Assembly: GCA_017615595.1 (NCBI GenBank)
Contig: JAFZZT010000008.1
Span: forward strand, 1 to 50,574
From: Bacteroidales bacterium
GTDB lineage: Bacteria; Bacteroidota; Bacteroidia; Bacteroidales; WCHB1-69
DNA: 50,574 bases
Direction: 5' to 3'
The first letter of the stretch is position 1, and each line of letters starts with the position of its first letter. The translations under genes were made by a program, and so were the position numbers. Of the stretch, positions 1 through 7,660 are shown one piece after another. The notes beneath the pieces are model-generated. The model did no database searches and was not told the origin of the DNA. It saw nothing but the letters and a program-made list of their open reading frames with translations.

Positions 1-2
1 AC

Positions 3-86
3 ACCAAAAAAGGTTGGAATGAGATGAATGAAGAATTTAACAAATATGCAATGACAAATAAGAGACAAACGGTCAACCTTATTTAG
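3..86 (+). CDS. 3' end of an unidentified gene (partial)
   Basis: One forward frame is open from the window edge to a TAG at 84-86, giving about 27 codons ending in ...NKRQTVNLI. The other two forward frames stop within the first 30 bases. The composition is AT-rich, with many Lys and Asn codons, unlike the GC-richer genes that follow. The peptide is too short to assign to a family. Seen: an open frame reaching the edge. Inferred: it is the C-terminus of a gene that starts upstream of the window. It could equally be chance, because 27 open codons in AT-rich DNA are not significant. Confidence 0.35.
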   Translation, partial: TKKGWNEMNEEFNKYAMTNKRQTVNLI

Positions 87-325
87 GCATTGACATTTTG
101 TTTACCGTTTACTGTGTACAGTTTACCGTTTAAAGGAGGTTTGAGGTTGTCAAGCGATTTCAGGAAAACACACATCTTCTCTTCTCCTCTAATCGCATAA
201 TCGTATAATCGTATAATCTCCTCTCTGCTCCTCCTTCTTCTCCTCTCCTCTAATCGCATAATCGTCTAATCGCTTCATCGGTAAACCGTAAACTGTAAAC
301 CAGTAATCGGTAAATCATTCACCAC
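87..325. repeat. Repeat-rich spacer with short recurring words
   Basis: This stretch has no plausible gene. It is built from recurring short words: TTTACCGTTTACTG and CAGTTTACCGTTTA at 100-132, TAATCGCATAATCGTATAATCG at 190-218, the same word again near 250-280, and GGTAAACCGTAAACTGTAAACC at 280-302. Between them lie pyrimidine-rich runs such as CTTCTCTTCTCCTCT. The same words recur in spacers near 40700-40785 and 49970-50115, so they form a dispersed family and not a single local duplication. Function is unknown. Confidence 0.75.
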
Positions 326-339
326 TCGCTAAAAAATTG

Positions 340-347
340 TATTTTTG
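340..347 (+). promoter_or_regulatory. Probable -7 box for the C1B peptidase gene
   Basis: TATTTTTG matches the Bacteroides-type -7 consensus TAnnTTTG, 78 bases before the ATG at 426. No TTTG element is evident 19-21 bases upstream, so this is a half-supported promoter. Confidence 0.5.
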
Positions 348-425
348 CGGCGCTTTTCGCCATCGTGATGGCACGCGACGAGGAGCCGTTGTGTTTTGTG
401 AGATAATAATTTAAAAAGATCACAT

Positions 426-1832
426 ATGAAGAAACTCACTATTTTATTGTGCGGTCTGCTCGTATTCATGGGCATGCAGGCACAGGAGATCCGCAAAGAG
501 GGCGGGCTCTCCAAAGACCAGATCAAGACCATCCAGTCGTCATACAGTGCCTCCGGCGCCGACAAGGCATTGCGCAACGCCGTGACGGGCAACGACATCA
601 CCAAGCTGGCGCGCAACTACGAGAACGCCACCGCCTTTGACGACCATTTCTCCAACACGGTGCCCTCCAAGGCCGTCACCGACCAGCAGTCTTCCAGCCG
701 TTGTTGGATGTTCACGGGCATGAACGTGCTCCGCTCCAAGGCCATCGCCAAGTATGACCTGCCGGGCGACTTCCAGTTCTCGCAGTGCTACACATTCTTC
801 TGGGACCAGCTGGAGAAATCCAACCTCTTCCTGCAAGCCATCCTGGACAACCGCGCCAAGTCGATGGAAGACGAGACGGTCAAATGGCTCTTCCAGAACC
901 CGCTGAGCGACGGCGGCCAGTTTACCGGTGTCGCCAACCTGGTCACCAAATACGGCATCGTGCCCAAGGACGCCATGCCCGAGACCTACAGCAGCAACCA
1001 CACCTCCCAGATGGCCAATCTCATCAAGCTGAAACTGCGCGAGGACGCCCTGATACTCCGCGACATGGCCAACAACAAGAGCACCACCGAGAAGATGCTG
1101 CAAGACAAGAAGATCGAGATGTTGCAGACCATCTACCGCATGCTGGTCTTCACCTTGGGCGAGCCGCCTGCCCAGTTCACCTGGACACAGCGCGACAGCA
1201 AGGGCAACGTGGTCAGCACCGACACCTACACTCCCTGGACCTTCGCCGAGAAATTTGCCAACGAAGACTTCTCCCAATACTATATGGTCATGAACGACCC
1301 CACCCGCGAATATTATAAGGTATATGAAATCCAATACGACCGCCACGTCTATGACGGCCAGAACTGGAAATATCTCAACCTGCCCATGGAGGAGATCGCG
1401 AACATGGCCATCGCCTCCATCAAGGACAGCACCATGATGTACTTCTCCTGCGATGTGGGCAAGTTCCTCGACCGCGAAAAGGGTTATCTCGACATCAACA
1501 ACTTCGACTATGGCTCTCTCTTCAACACCACCTTCGGCATGAACAAGCGGCAACGGGTGTCCTCATTCGCCAGCGGCTCCTCCCACGCCATGACGCTCTG
1601 CGCCGTGGATCTGGACCAGAACGGCAAACCGCTGAAGTGGATGGTGGAGAACAGCTGGGGCAACAAGTCCGGCCACAACGGCTTCCTCATCATGACCAAC
1701 GAGTGGTTCAATGAGTACATGTTCCGTCTCGTGGTGGAGGCCAAGTACATCCCCGCCAAGACCTTGAAACTCTTCGACCAGAAGGCCATCCAGTTGCCCG
1801 CTTGGGATCCGATGTTCGCACCGGAGGAGTAA
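426..1832 (+). CDS. Secreted C1B-family cysteine aminopeptidase (PepC/bleomycin hydrolase-like)
   Basis: A 468-residue protein with an N-terminal signal peptide (MKKLTILLCGLLVFMGMQAQ, likely cleaved after AQ), so it should act in the periplasm or outside the cell. The papain-like catalytic triad of the bleomycin hydrolase/PepC family (MEROPS C1B) is visible. Cys93 sits in QQSSSRCWMF, with Gln87/88 as the probable oxyanion residue. His387 is in SGSSHAMTL and Asn409 in MVENSWGN. Length fits the family (about 450 residues). The family releases N-terminal amino acids from peptides; typical PepC is cytosolic, whereas secreted versions are common in Bacteroidales. The gene stands alone, with the DUF2147 gene 110 bp downstream. 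The substrate role in peptide scavenging is inferred. Confidence 0.92.
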   Translation: MKKLTILLCGLLVFMGMQAQEIRKEGGLSKDQIKTIQSSYSASGADKALRNAVTGNDITKLARNYENATAFDDHFSNTVPSKAVTDQQSSSRCWMFTGMNVLRSKAIAKYDLPGDFQFSQCYTFFWDQLEKSNLFLQAILDNRAKSMEDETVKWLFQNPLSDGGQFTGVANLVTKYGIVPKDAMPETYSSNHTSQMANLIKLKLREDALILRDMANNKSTTEKMLQDKKIEMLQTIYRMLVFTLGEPPAQFTWTQRDSKGNVVSTDTYTPWTFAEKFANEDFSQYYMVMNDPTREYYKVYEIQYDRHVYDGQNWKYLNLPMEEIANMAIASIKDSTMMYFSCDVGKFLDREKGYLDINNFDYGSLFNTTFGMNKRQRVSSFASGSSHAMTLCAVDLDQNGKPLKWMVENSWGNKSGHNGFLIMTNEWFNEYMFRLVVEAKYIPAKTLKLFDQKAIQLPAWDPMFAPEE

Positions 1833-1839
1833 TGGAGGA

Positions 1840-1895
1840 GTTGTCAGTTGTCAGTTAGGAGTTAGAAGTTTGAAGTTTGAAGTTAGGATTTAAAC
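1840..1895. repeat. Word-like repeats in the short spacer
   Basis: GTTGTCAGTTGTCAGTTAGG followed by GAGTTAGAAGTTTGAAGTTTGAAGTTAGG. These are the reverse complements of the AACTGACAACTGACAACT and AACTTCTAACTCC words seen in the spacers near 29350, 40850-40940 and 50120-50220. No hairpin terminator was recognised between the two flanking genes. Confidence 0.7.
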
Positions 1896-1942
1896 TTTAA
1901 TGCTCTTTGAATATCAAGTCACTCGTCTAAAAAATATCAAGA

Positions 1943-2362
1943 ATGAAAAAAATATTGTTCATAGGACTTTTCATCATGGCTTTCGGGGCAGTGTTTGCTC
2001 AGAATGCTGACGACATTTGCGGCATTTATCACTCCAAAGATCCTTTCTCCAAAGAAGGATCGCAGTGTGAAATCTACAAAGCCGCAGACGGCACCTACGA
2101 AGCCAAGGTGGTGTGGGTGGAGAATCCAAAAAAGAAGAATCAGTTGGGGTTGGTCTTCATGACCGGTCTCAAATACAATGCCAAAGAGAATGAATACCAG
2201 GGTGGCAAGCTGAAATACCCAGGCAAGTCAGGCACCTACAAGACTTTTATCCGTTTGGTGAACAACAACCAGACGATGAAGATGCGCGGTTACTTGGGCG
2301 TGTCGCTCTTCGGCATGACAGTCGATTGGACCCGCGAATCCAAGTTGCGGGAGCAGAAATAA
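1943..2362 (+). CDS. Secreted DUF2147 family protein
   Basis: A 139-residue protein. A signal peptide (about residues 1-19, ending VFAQ) precedes a compact domain that opens DDICGIYHS and continues with CEIYKAADGTYEAKVVWVENP, GLVFMTGLKYN, GGKLKYPGKSGTYK and RGYLGVSLFGMTVDWTR. This pattern (Gly-x-Tyr/Trp start, G-I-Y-dPe.Gk-like core, lipocalin-like beta strands) fits DUF2147, a small exported family of unknown function. The last 73 bases overlap the 3' end of the convergent Cys-rich gene. Family assignment is fairly safe; the biochemical role is unknown. Confidence 0.85.
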   Translation: MKKILFIGLFIMAFGAVFAQNADDICGIYHSKDPFSKEGSQCEIYKAADGTYEAKVVWVENPKKKNQLGLVFMTGLKYNAKENEYQGGKLKYPGKSGTYKTFIRLVNNNQTMKMRGYLGVSLFGMTVDWTRESKLREQK

Positions 2363-2541
2363 CCGTCTTTCTTTTGGCCATTTCCAAGACTGCACTGCGC
2401 ACAATTTGCGCAGCCAGAGCAGTCGCACCCGCAGTCCACGATTCCCTTTTTGGCCTTGCGGTATTTTTGGACGATGCGCACCGTGGCATACGTCACGGCC
2501 GCCGCCACAATCACTAACACGATGATGTTCTGCCAATTCAT
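2290..2541 (-). CDS. FeoB-associated Cys-rich membrane protein
   Basis: An 83-residue protein: one N-terminal membrane helix (about 5-24, IIVLVIVAAAVTYATV), a basic stretch (QKYRKAKKG), then a cysteine cluster DCGCDCSGCANCAQC with Cys at 37, 39, 41, 44, 47 and 50. This is the layout of the FeoB-associated Cys-rich family, small proteins encoded after feoB in many Bacteroidota and Firmicutes and presumed to help ferrous iron transport. It starts 12 bp after the CDF transporter stop, so it is probably the last gene of the feoAB operon. About 20 residues past the usual end are encoded inside the 3' end of the convergent DUF2147 gene. Another Cys, 63, lies in that tail. Confidence 0.85.
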   Translation of the reverse strand: MNWQNIIVLVIVAAAVTYATVRIVQKYRKAKKGIVDCGCDCSGCANCAQCSLGNGQKKDGYFCSRNLDSRVQSTVMPKSDTPK

Positions 2542-2553
2542 ATTCGGGAGCGT

Positions 2554-3585
2554 TTATTCGTGACACTTACCGTTACACTTGCTCTGCGGCGTCTCAAACT
2601 CCAAGGTGGCGTGAGAGACACCCACCTCTTTCAGTTCCTCTTTGAGGTGCTCTTTGATGTGTTCCATCTCGTCAAGCTCCTCCACCAAGACATGCGCTGT
2701 GAGGGCATTCTCGGTGGTGCTGATAGCCCAGATATGCAGATGATGCACGCCCCTCACGCCCTCTGCCTTCTCCATCACGGAGACCACCTTGTCGTAGTCC
2801 ACATGGGCAGGCACGCCATCCAAGGCCAGGCGAAGACTGTCGCGCAGCAACTCCCACGAGGCGAAGATGATGACCACCGCCACTACCAAGCCGATGATGG
2901 GGTCCACCACATACCAGCCCGTGAAATAGATCAGGATGCCAGAGACCACCACCCCGATGGAGACCAGCGTGTCGGCCAGCATGTGCATATAGGCACCCTT
3001 CACGTTAAGATCCCGCTTCTGGTCCTTCATGAAGAGATAGGCGGTGACACCGTTGATGACGACACCGATGGCGGCCACAATGGAGACAACCTCTCCTTGT
3101 AACGGCTCCGGATTGATGATCTTGCGGACACTCTCCACGATAATCAGGATGACCGCCACACCAAGAATCAACGCGTTCAGAAGCGAGATCAGGATGGTGC
3201 TCTTTTTATATCCGTACGTATATTTGCGGGTGGCTAATGAGCCGGACAGCTTAAAGGCGATGAGCGCCAGCACGAGACTGACCACATCGCTCAGATTATG
3301 GCCGGCATCGGAAAGCAATCCCAACGAATGGAAACCCAATCCGGCTATCGCCTCCGCCAGCACATATACGATATTCAGTGTGATGCCAATGATAAAAGCC
3401 CGGTTCAACGAGGTGATCACATGGCTATGATCATGATGATGGTGATGATGATGTCCGTGCGCATGATGTTCTTCATGGTCATCATGATGATTATGCTCGT
3501 GGTGATGGTCATGCTCTCCGCAATGTGCATGCTCATGGACATGTTCTTCCATCTCAAGTCCTTTATCTTCTTTATATTCAGACAT
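2554..3585 (-). CDS. Cation diffusion facilitator, zinc-type (CzcD/ZitB-like)
   Basis: A 343-residue inner-membrane metal/proton antiporter. The N-terminus (about residues 13-56) is extremely His-rich, including a run of seven His, and is probably a cytosolic metal-buffering loop. Six membrane helices follow. The two metal-site motifs are both HxxxD: SDAGHNLSD in TM2 and HMLADTL in TM5. That pattern is associated with zinc/cadmium specificity in CDF proteins. A cytosolic C-terminal domain (HHLHIWAIS, then LTAHVLV) ends in a short Cys/His tail. The gene starts 10 bp after the feoB stop, so it is co-transcribed with the iron importer. Iron or manganese efflux is possible from context, but the residues favour zinc. 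Confidence 0.93.
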   Translation of the reverse strand: MSEYKEDKGLEMEEHVHEHAHCGEHDHHHEHNHHDDHEEHHAHGHHHHHHHDHSHVITSLNRAFIIGITLNIVYVLAEAIAGLGFHSLGLLSDAGHNLSDVVSLVLALIAFKLSGSLATRKYTYGYKKSTILISLLNALILGVAVILIIVESVRKIINPEPLQGEVVSIVAAIGVVINGVTAYLFMKDQKRDLNVKGAYMHMLADTLVSIGVVVSGILIYFTGWYVVDPIIGLVVAVVIIFASWELLRDSLRLALDGVPAHVDYDKVVSVMEKAEGVRGVHHLHIWAISTTENALTAHVLVEELDEMEHIKEHLKEELKEVGVSHATLEFETPQSKCNGKCHE

Positions 3586-3595
3586 AATACATTAT

Positions 3596-6100
3596 TTACA
3601 ACAACATACCTATTTGATAAATCAGGAAGCAAACCAGCCAGGCAACAAAAGTGTTGAAGAACACGGTAAAGGCTGCCCATTTACCACCTGCCTCTTTGTA
3701 AACCGCTAAGACCGTCGCCACGCAGGGAACGTATAGCAGGATGAAGATCATGAAGCAGATGGAGACCAACGGCGTGAAGATCGGTTGCCCCTTCAGCTTA
3801 CCGGAGGTCCAGGTCTGTTCATGGATACTCTGCTGAAGGGCAGTAGAATGTTCATCTGCCTCGGTGTCGGCATGATAGAGCACGCCCATGGAGGAAACCA
3901 CGATCTCCTTGGCAGCGAAACCCGTCAAGAGGGAGACGCTCATCTTCCAGTCGAAGCCCAGCGGGCGGAAGACCGGCGACACCACCTTGCCGATACGTCC
4001 CAGATAGGAGTTCTCCGTCTGCACGACGGCTCTGTCGAGAGTCAGTTGCTGGAGAGTCTCTGCCTTGACAACCTCATCCAAATTCTCATCCGCCTCCACC
4101 TGCTCGATCTGAGCGGTATAGCGGTCGATTTGCGGGCTATGTTGCGGGAAGTATTCCAGTGCCCAGATGATGATGGTGGCCACGAGGATGACGGTACCCA
4201 TCTTCTTGAGGTACTGCACACTCTTGTCCCACATGTGGATGACCGCATTGCGGAAGGTAGGGATGCGGTATGGCGGCAGTTCCATCACGAACTGGTCGGA
4301 GTCATCTTTAAACGATATTCTCTTCATCAACAGAGAGGTAAGGATTGCCGCCACCACGCCCAGCAGATATATTCCAGTGAGTATCAACCCTTTATATACG
4401 CCCGTCACAAACACACCTTGCACCGACGAGGTGAAGAGGGCGGATATAAGCAACAGATAGACGGGCAGACGAGCGGAGCAAGACATGAACGGCACGGTGA
4501 TGATGGTCAGGATGCGGTCCTTGCGGTTTTCGAGGGTGCGGGTGGCCATGATAGCGGGCACGCTACAGCCGAAGCCGATGATATAGGGGATGAACGACTT
4601 GCCGTGCAATCCCATTTTGTGCATGAGCTTATCCATGATAAAGGCCGCGCGGGCCATATAGCCGGTATCTTCCAAAATAGAGATAAAGAAGAAGAGTATC
4701 AAGATGTTAGGCAGGAATGAGCAGACTCCTCCCACACCTGCGATGATACCATCCACGATGAGGTCTTTGAGCATGCCGTCTGGCATGACGCGCGTCACGG
4801 TGGTGCCGAGCCAGCCGAAGAACTGCTCCAGCCACTGCTGCGGATAGGCACCCAGGATGAAGGTCATCAGGAACATGAAGCAGAGGAAGAAGATGAGGAT
4901 AGGAAATCCGAGCCATTTGTTGGTGATGAATTTATCGACCGTGTAGGCGCGTTGCTGGCTGCGGTCCTGGCCGATGGTGTAGGTCTCGGCCAAAGCGCCC
5001 CGGATAAAGCCGTATTTGGCGCCGGAAATCACGGTGGCCGCATCCTCATGGTAGCATTTCTCCAGACGGGCACGCTGCTCAGAGGCCACCATCTTCAGAT
5101 TCTCAATCTCTGCATGTTCCGAGAAATCTTGTATGGTCGATTTGTCGTTTTCGAGAAATTTGATGGCGATGTAACGGGTCGGGTACTCGGTATCGTATTT
5201 TGAGTCTTTTTTCAGAATCTCCTTCAGGATGTCGATACTTTTCTCGATCTCCGTGCCATAGTTGATATGGATATGCTTGGAGTGTTCCTCCATATTCTCG
5301 TACAGTTCCACGATTTGGCGCATCACATCCTCGATGCCGGCGCCGCGGGAAGAGACGGTCGGGACGATGGGGAAACCGAACATCTTGCTCAGTGCCGCCA
5401 GGTCCAGCGTGTCGTGGTTTTTCTCCAGCTCGTCATACATATTGAGGGCCATCACCATCGGCATGTTCATGTCTATGAGCTGGGTAGTGAGGAAGAGGTT
5501 GCGTTCCAGGTTGGAGGCATCCACGATATTGAGCACCACATCAGGGTGGTTGTCGAAGATATGCTTGCGGACATAGAGCTCCTCGGGAGTGTAGTCGGTG
5601 AGGGAGTAGGTGCCGGGCAGATCGACAATGCGGATGGTAAAGTCCTTGTATTTGAAATAGCCCGTCTTTGAATCGACTGTGACGCCGCTGTAGTTGCCCA
5701 CCTTCTCGCGCATGCCGGTGGCGTGGTTGAAGAAGGAGGTCTTGCCGCAGTTGGGGTTGCCGACCAGCGCCACGGAGATGGTCTTGCCCTTCTCGCCCAG
5801 GATGCGCCGGGTCTCCTCCGTGATGGTTCCGTTGAAGGTGTAGTTGTCGGCCACCTCCTCATCCAAGGAGACGACCTCTATATGTTCGGCCTCGATGCGG
5901 CGCAGCGAGACATGGCTCTGCATGATCTCATACTCGATCGGGTCTTTCAGCGGGGCGTTCTTGATGACTTTCACCTTCTCGCCGCGCACAAAGCCCAATT
6001 CCATAAGGCGGTGCCGGAAACCGCCGTAACCGCTAAGTCTCACGACGACACACTGCGAACCTGTTGGCATATCCACCAGTCTAAGTCTCTGATCTTCCAT
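3596..6100 (-). CDS. feoB: Ferrous iron transporter FeoAB fusion
   Basis: An 834-residue inner-membrane Fe(II) importer. Residues 1-75 form a FeoA/SH3-like domain (LVDMPTGSQC, HRLMELGFVRGEKV). A GTPase domain follows, with the P-loop GNPNCGKTS at 114-122, the G3 motif DLPGTYSL at 160-167 and the specificity motif NMYD at 220-223. The membrane part carries the two FeoB gate regions, recognisable by GFGCSVPAIMATRTL and FMSCSARLPVY in the first and GFAAKEIVVSSMGVLY in the second. Fusion of FeoA to FeoB is common in Bacteroidota. It heads an operon with a CDF transporter and the FeoB-associated Cys-rich protein. The 160-bp spacer upstream contains no perfect TAnnTTTG box on this strand and no recognisable Fur site by eye. 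Confidence 0.96.
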   Translation of the reverse strand: MEDQRLRLVDMPTGSQCVVVRLSGYGGFRHRLMELGFVRGEKVKVIKNAPLKDPIEYEIMQSHVSLRRIEAEHIEVVSLDEEVADNYTFNGTITEETRRILGEKGKTISVALVGNPNCGKTSFFNHATGMREKVGNYSGVTVDSKTGYFKYKDFTIRIVDLPGTYSLTDYTPEELYVRKHIFDNHPDVVLNIVDASNLERNLFLTTQLIDMNMPMVMALNMYDELEKNHDTLDLAALSKMFGFPIVPTVSSRGAGIEDVMRQIVELYENMEEHSKHIHINYGTEIEKSIDILKEILKKDSKYDTEYPTRYIAIKFLENDKSTIQDFSEHAEIENLKMVASEQRARLEKCYHEDAATVISGAKYGFIRGALAETYTIGQDRSQQRAYTVDKFITNKWLGFPILIFFLCFMFLMTFILGAYPQQWLEQFFGWLGTTVTRVMPDGMLKDLIVDGIIAGVGGVCSFLPNILILFFFISILEDTGYMARAAFIMDKLMHKMGLHGKSFIPYIIGFGCSVPAIMATRTLENRKDRILTIITVPFMSCSARLPVYLLLISALFTSSVQGVFVTGVYKGLILTGIYLLGVVAAILTSLLMKRISFKDDSDQFVMELPPYRIPTFRNAVIHMWDKSVQYLKKMGTVILVATIIIWALEYFPQHSPQIDRYTAQIEQVEADENLDEVVKAETLQQLTLDRAVVQTENSYLGRIGKVVSPVFRPLGFDWKMSVSLLTGFAAKEIVVSSMGVLYHADTEADEHSTALQQSIHEQTWTSGKLKGQPIFTPLVSICFMIFILLYVPCVATVLAVYKEAGGKWAAFTVFFNTFVAWLVCFLIYQIGMLL

Positions 6101-6260
6101 TCTATAACAGCTTTGACTATATACGTTAACTTCAGCTCCTCATTCGCTCTGATTTTCAGCTTCTTTTTGGAGCATGCAAAAGTGCGACAATCATCACCCC
6201 TGAGACATCCCCAAAAATGATGATTTACAGAAAAAAACATCCCCTATAAAACACAGGAAA

Positions 6261-7340
6261 CTATTTTCGTTTTTTCAGATACTTCCGCACGACTTGCGAC
6301 AGGTGCTGAAGGGTTCTTTCTTTTTCAGCAGTGGGATTGGAGACATACAGAAGCACCAAGTAACCGTTTACCACACGTTGCTCCACATAATCCGGTTGTG
6401 GAGTAAGACGTGCCTTGTAACCGCGTGTGTGGTAACGCATATTCCGAAATTCGTCTTTTAGCGGAAAAAGATGGAGAAAATAGACTTGATCTTGAGAAGC
6501 GAACGATTGGTAGTAGAAATGCTGACCTGAGATAATCGGCCAGCAATTGGGATCGACTATCTCGGGCAGTTGCTCTGCGGCATAGCCTTGGCGGTCCAGA
6601 AAATGCATTTGTTTCAAATCCTTCTTCACCATTGAACGGAACAAGACAGTATCCATCTCCGAGCAATGTGCTTCCAGACCACAAAGGTGATGATATGCTG
6701 TATTGTCTTCCAAAGGCTGCCATGCGACCTCATCGGAATAGGGCATCCAAGCTTGGACCCACCACTTCCCGTCACGGTACAGGGGCCTGACCGAGTCCTG
6801 CTCATTTGCTGGCTTATAGTCCATTAAATCCCAATGACCATCTTTTACGGACCATACTTGTATAGAACTGACCGAACTCAAATCATCGTAATCTGGCATA
6901 AAGGCTAATACATCCAGACCATTGGGATGAAATTTAGGCAAAACTGTGTCGAATACCATTCCGAGCACGTTGTCCAAAAACAACGTATCCGCGCCCCGCA
7001 TTACGACTCGGAAACCCACCGACTGGTCATTAAACCAATGTACCACATCATCATAGTCATTGCTGAAATCAGGAAAACGCTTCAGGGTCTCCTTGGTTTC
7101 TTTTGAATAAAGTTCCAACCTCATCGTGTCCAGCAGGCGAAGCGTCCTGAAATGACCTGTATGGGCACGAGGATGGAAAGGGGACATGGCCAGACCGTCT
7201 TTTACAAAATCAGAATCCTCTTGGGCAAGGGCCTCTTGTGTGGACTGGGACTTTACACAATTGGGATAAAGAAGAACAACCTGACCCATACTGTTCAGGA
7301 CCAGAGAAAGGATAAAAGACAACAGGAGCAACTTCTTCAT
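6261..7340 (-). CDS. Secreted protein of unknown function
   Basis: A 359-residue protein with a clear signal peptide (MKKLLLLSFILSLVLNSMGQ). I do not recognise a family. The mature part is rich in aromatic residues and Asp, with segments such as FPDFSNDYDDVVHWF, MVFDTVLPKF and DGKWWVQAWMPYSDEVAW. It ends in a basic tail (LSQVVRKYLKKRK). There is no lipobox Cys, no T9SS tail and no membrane helix after the signal. It begins 12 bp after the DUF4298 gene, so it is probably the last member of the gltX-tex run. The start is fixed by the signal peptide. Confidence 0.8.
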   Translation of the reverse strand: MKKLLLLSFILSLVLNSMGQVVLLYPNCVKSQSTQEALAQEDSDFVKDGLAMSPFHPRAHTGHFRTLRLLDTMRLELYSKETKETLKRFPDFSNDYDDVVHWFNDQSVGFRVVMRGADTLFLDNVLGMVFDTVLPKFHPNGLDVLAFMPDYDDLSSVSSIQVWSVKDGHWDLMDYKPANEQDSVRPLYRDGKWWVQAWMPYSDEVAWQPLEDNTAYHHLCGLEAHCSEMDTVLFRSMVKKDLKQMHFLDRQGYAAEQLPEIVDPNCWPIISGQHFYYQSFASQDQVYFLHLFPLKDEFRNMRYHTRGYKARLTPQPDYVEQRVVNGYLVLLYVSNPTAEKERTLQHLSQVVRKYLKKRK

Positions 7341-7352
7341 AAGCCCAGTTTT

Positions 7353-7649
7353 CTATTCATTCAAACTATCTTTCGCCTTCATCCGTTCCACCAGTTCCCG
7401 GTTCCGTTCCAGCGCATTCCAAATGCCGTCTTCGCTCAGCACCCCGCACTTCAGATTGTCGGGCAGTTTGCCGGCCTCATCGGCGGCTAAGTCGGATTTC
7501 CACTCACGGCTTCCCAGATAGTCGGCCAGGAGGCGGACATCCTCCTGAATAGCATCGTATTGGTCCAGCGCGTCTTCCAAATTCTGCAGCGCGCTCACGA
7601 GCAAGTCGAGTTTTTGCTCCATTTGTTCAATTCGTTCTATTCTTTTCAT
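7353..7649 (-). CDS. DUF4298 family protein
   Basis: A 98-residue, mostly helical, highly charged cytosolic protein starting MKRIERIEQMEQKLDLL. The order is: coiled-coil-like helix (ERIEQMEQKLDLLVSALQNLEDALDQYD), then LADYLGSREWKSDLAADEAGKLP, then LKCGVLSEDGIWNAL. This fits DUF4298, a small family of about 95 residues and unknown function. The frame stays open upstream for another 63 codons, but those overlap tex; the ATG at 7649, 11 bp after the tex stop, gives the family's usual length. Role unknown. Confidence 0.82.
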   Translation of the reverse strand: MKRIERIEQMEQKLDLLVSALQNLEDALDQYDAIQEDVRLLADYLGSREWKSDLAADEAGKLPDNLKCGVLSEDGIWNALERNRELVERMKAKDSLNE

Positions 7650-7660
7650 CGTCAAGAGTT

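Noticed and set aside
190..280. TAATCGCATAATCGTATAATCG words considered as a CRISPR-like array
   Set aside because: The words are short, imperfect, and not separated by spacers of constant length; there are no cas genes in the window.
540..1553. A 337-codon antisense frame within the C1B peptidase gene
   Set aside because: The sense strand encodes a complete catalytic triad and signal peptide; the antisense protein has no recognisable feature.
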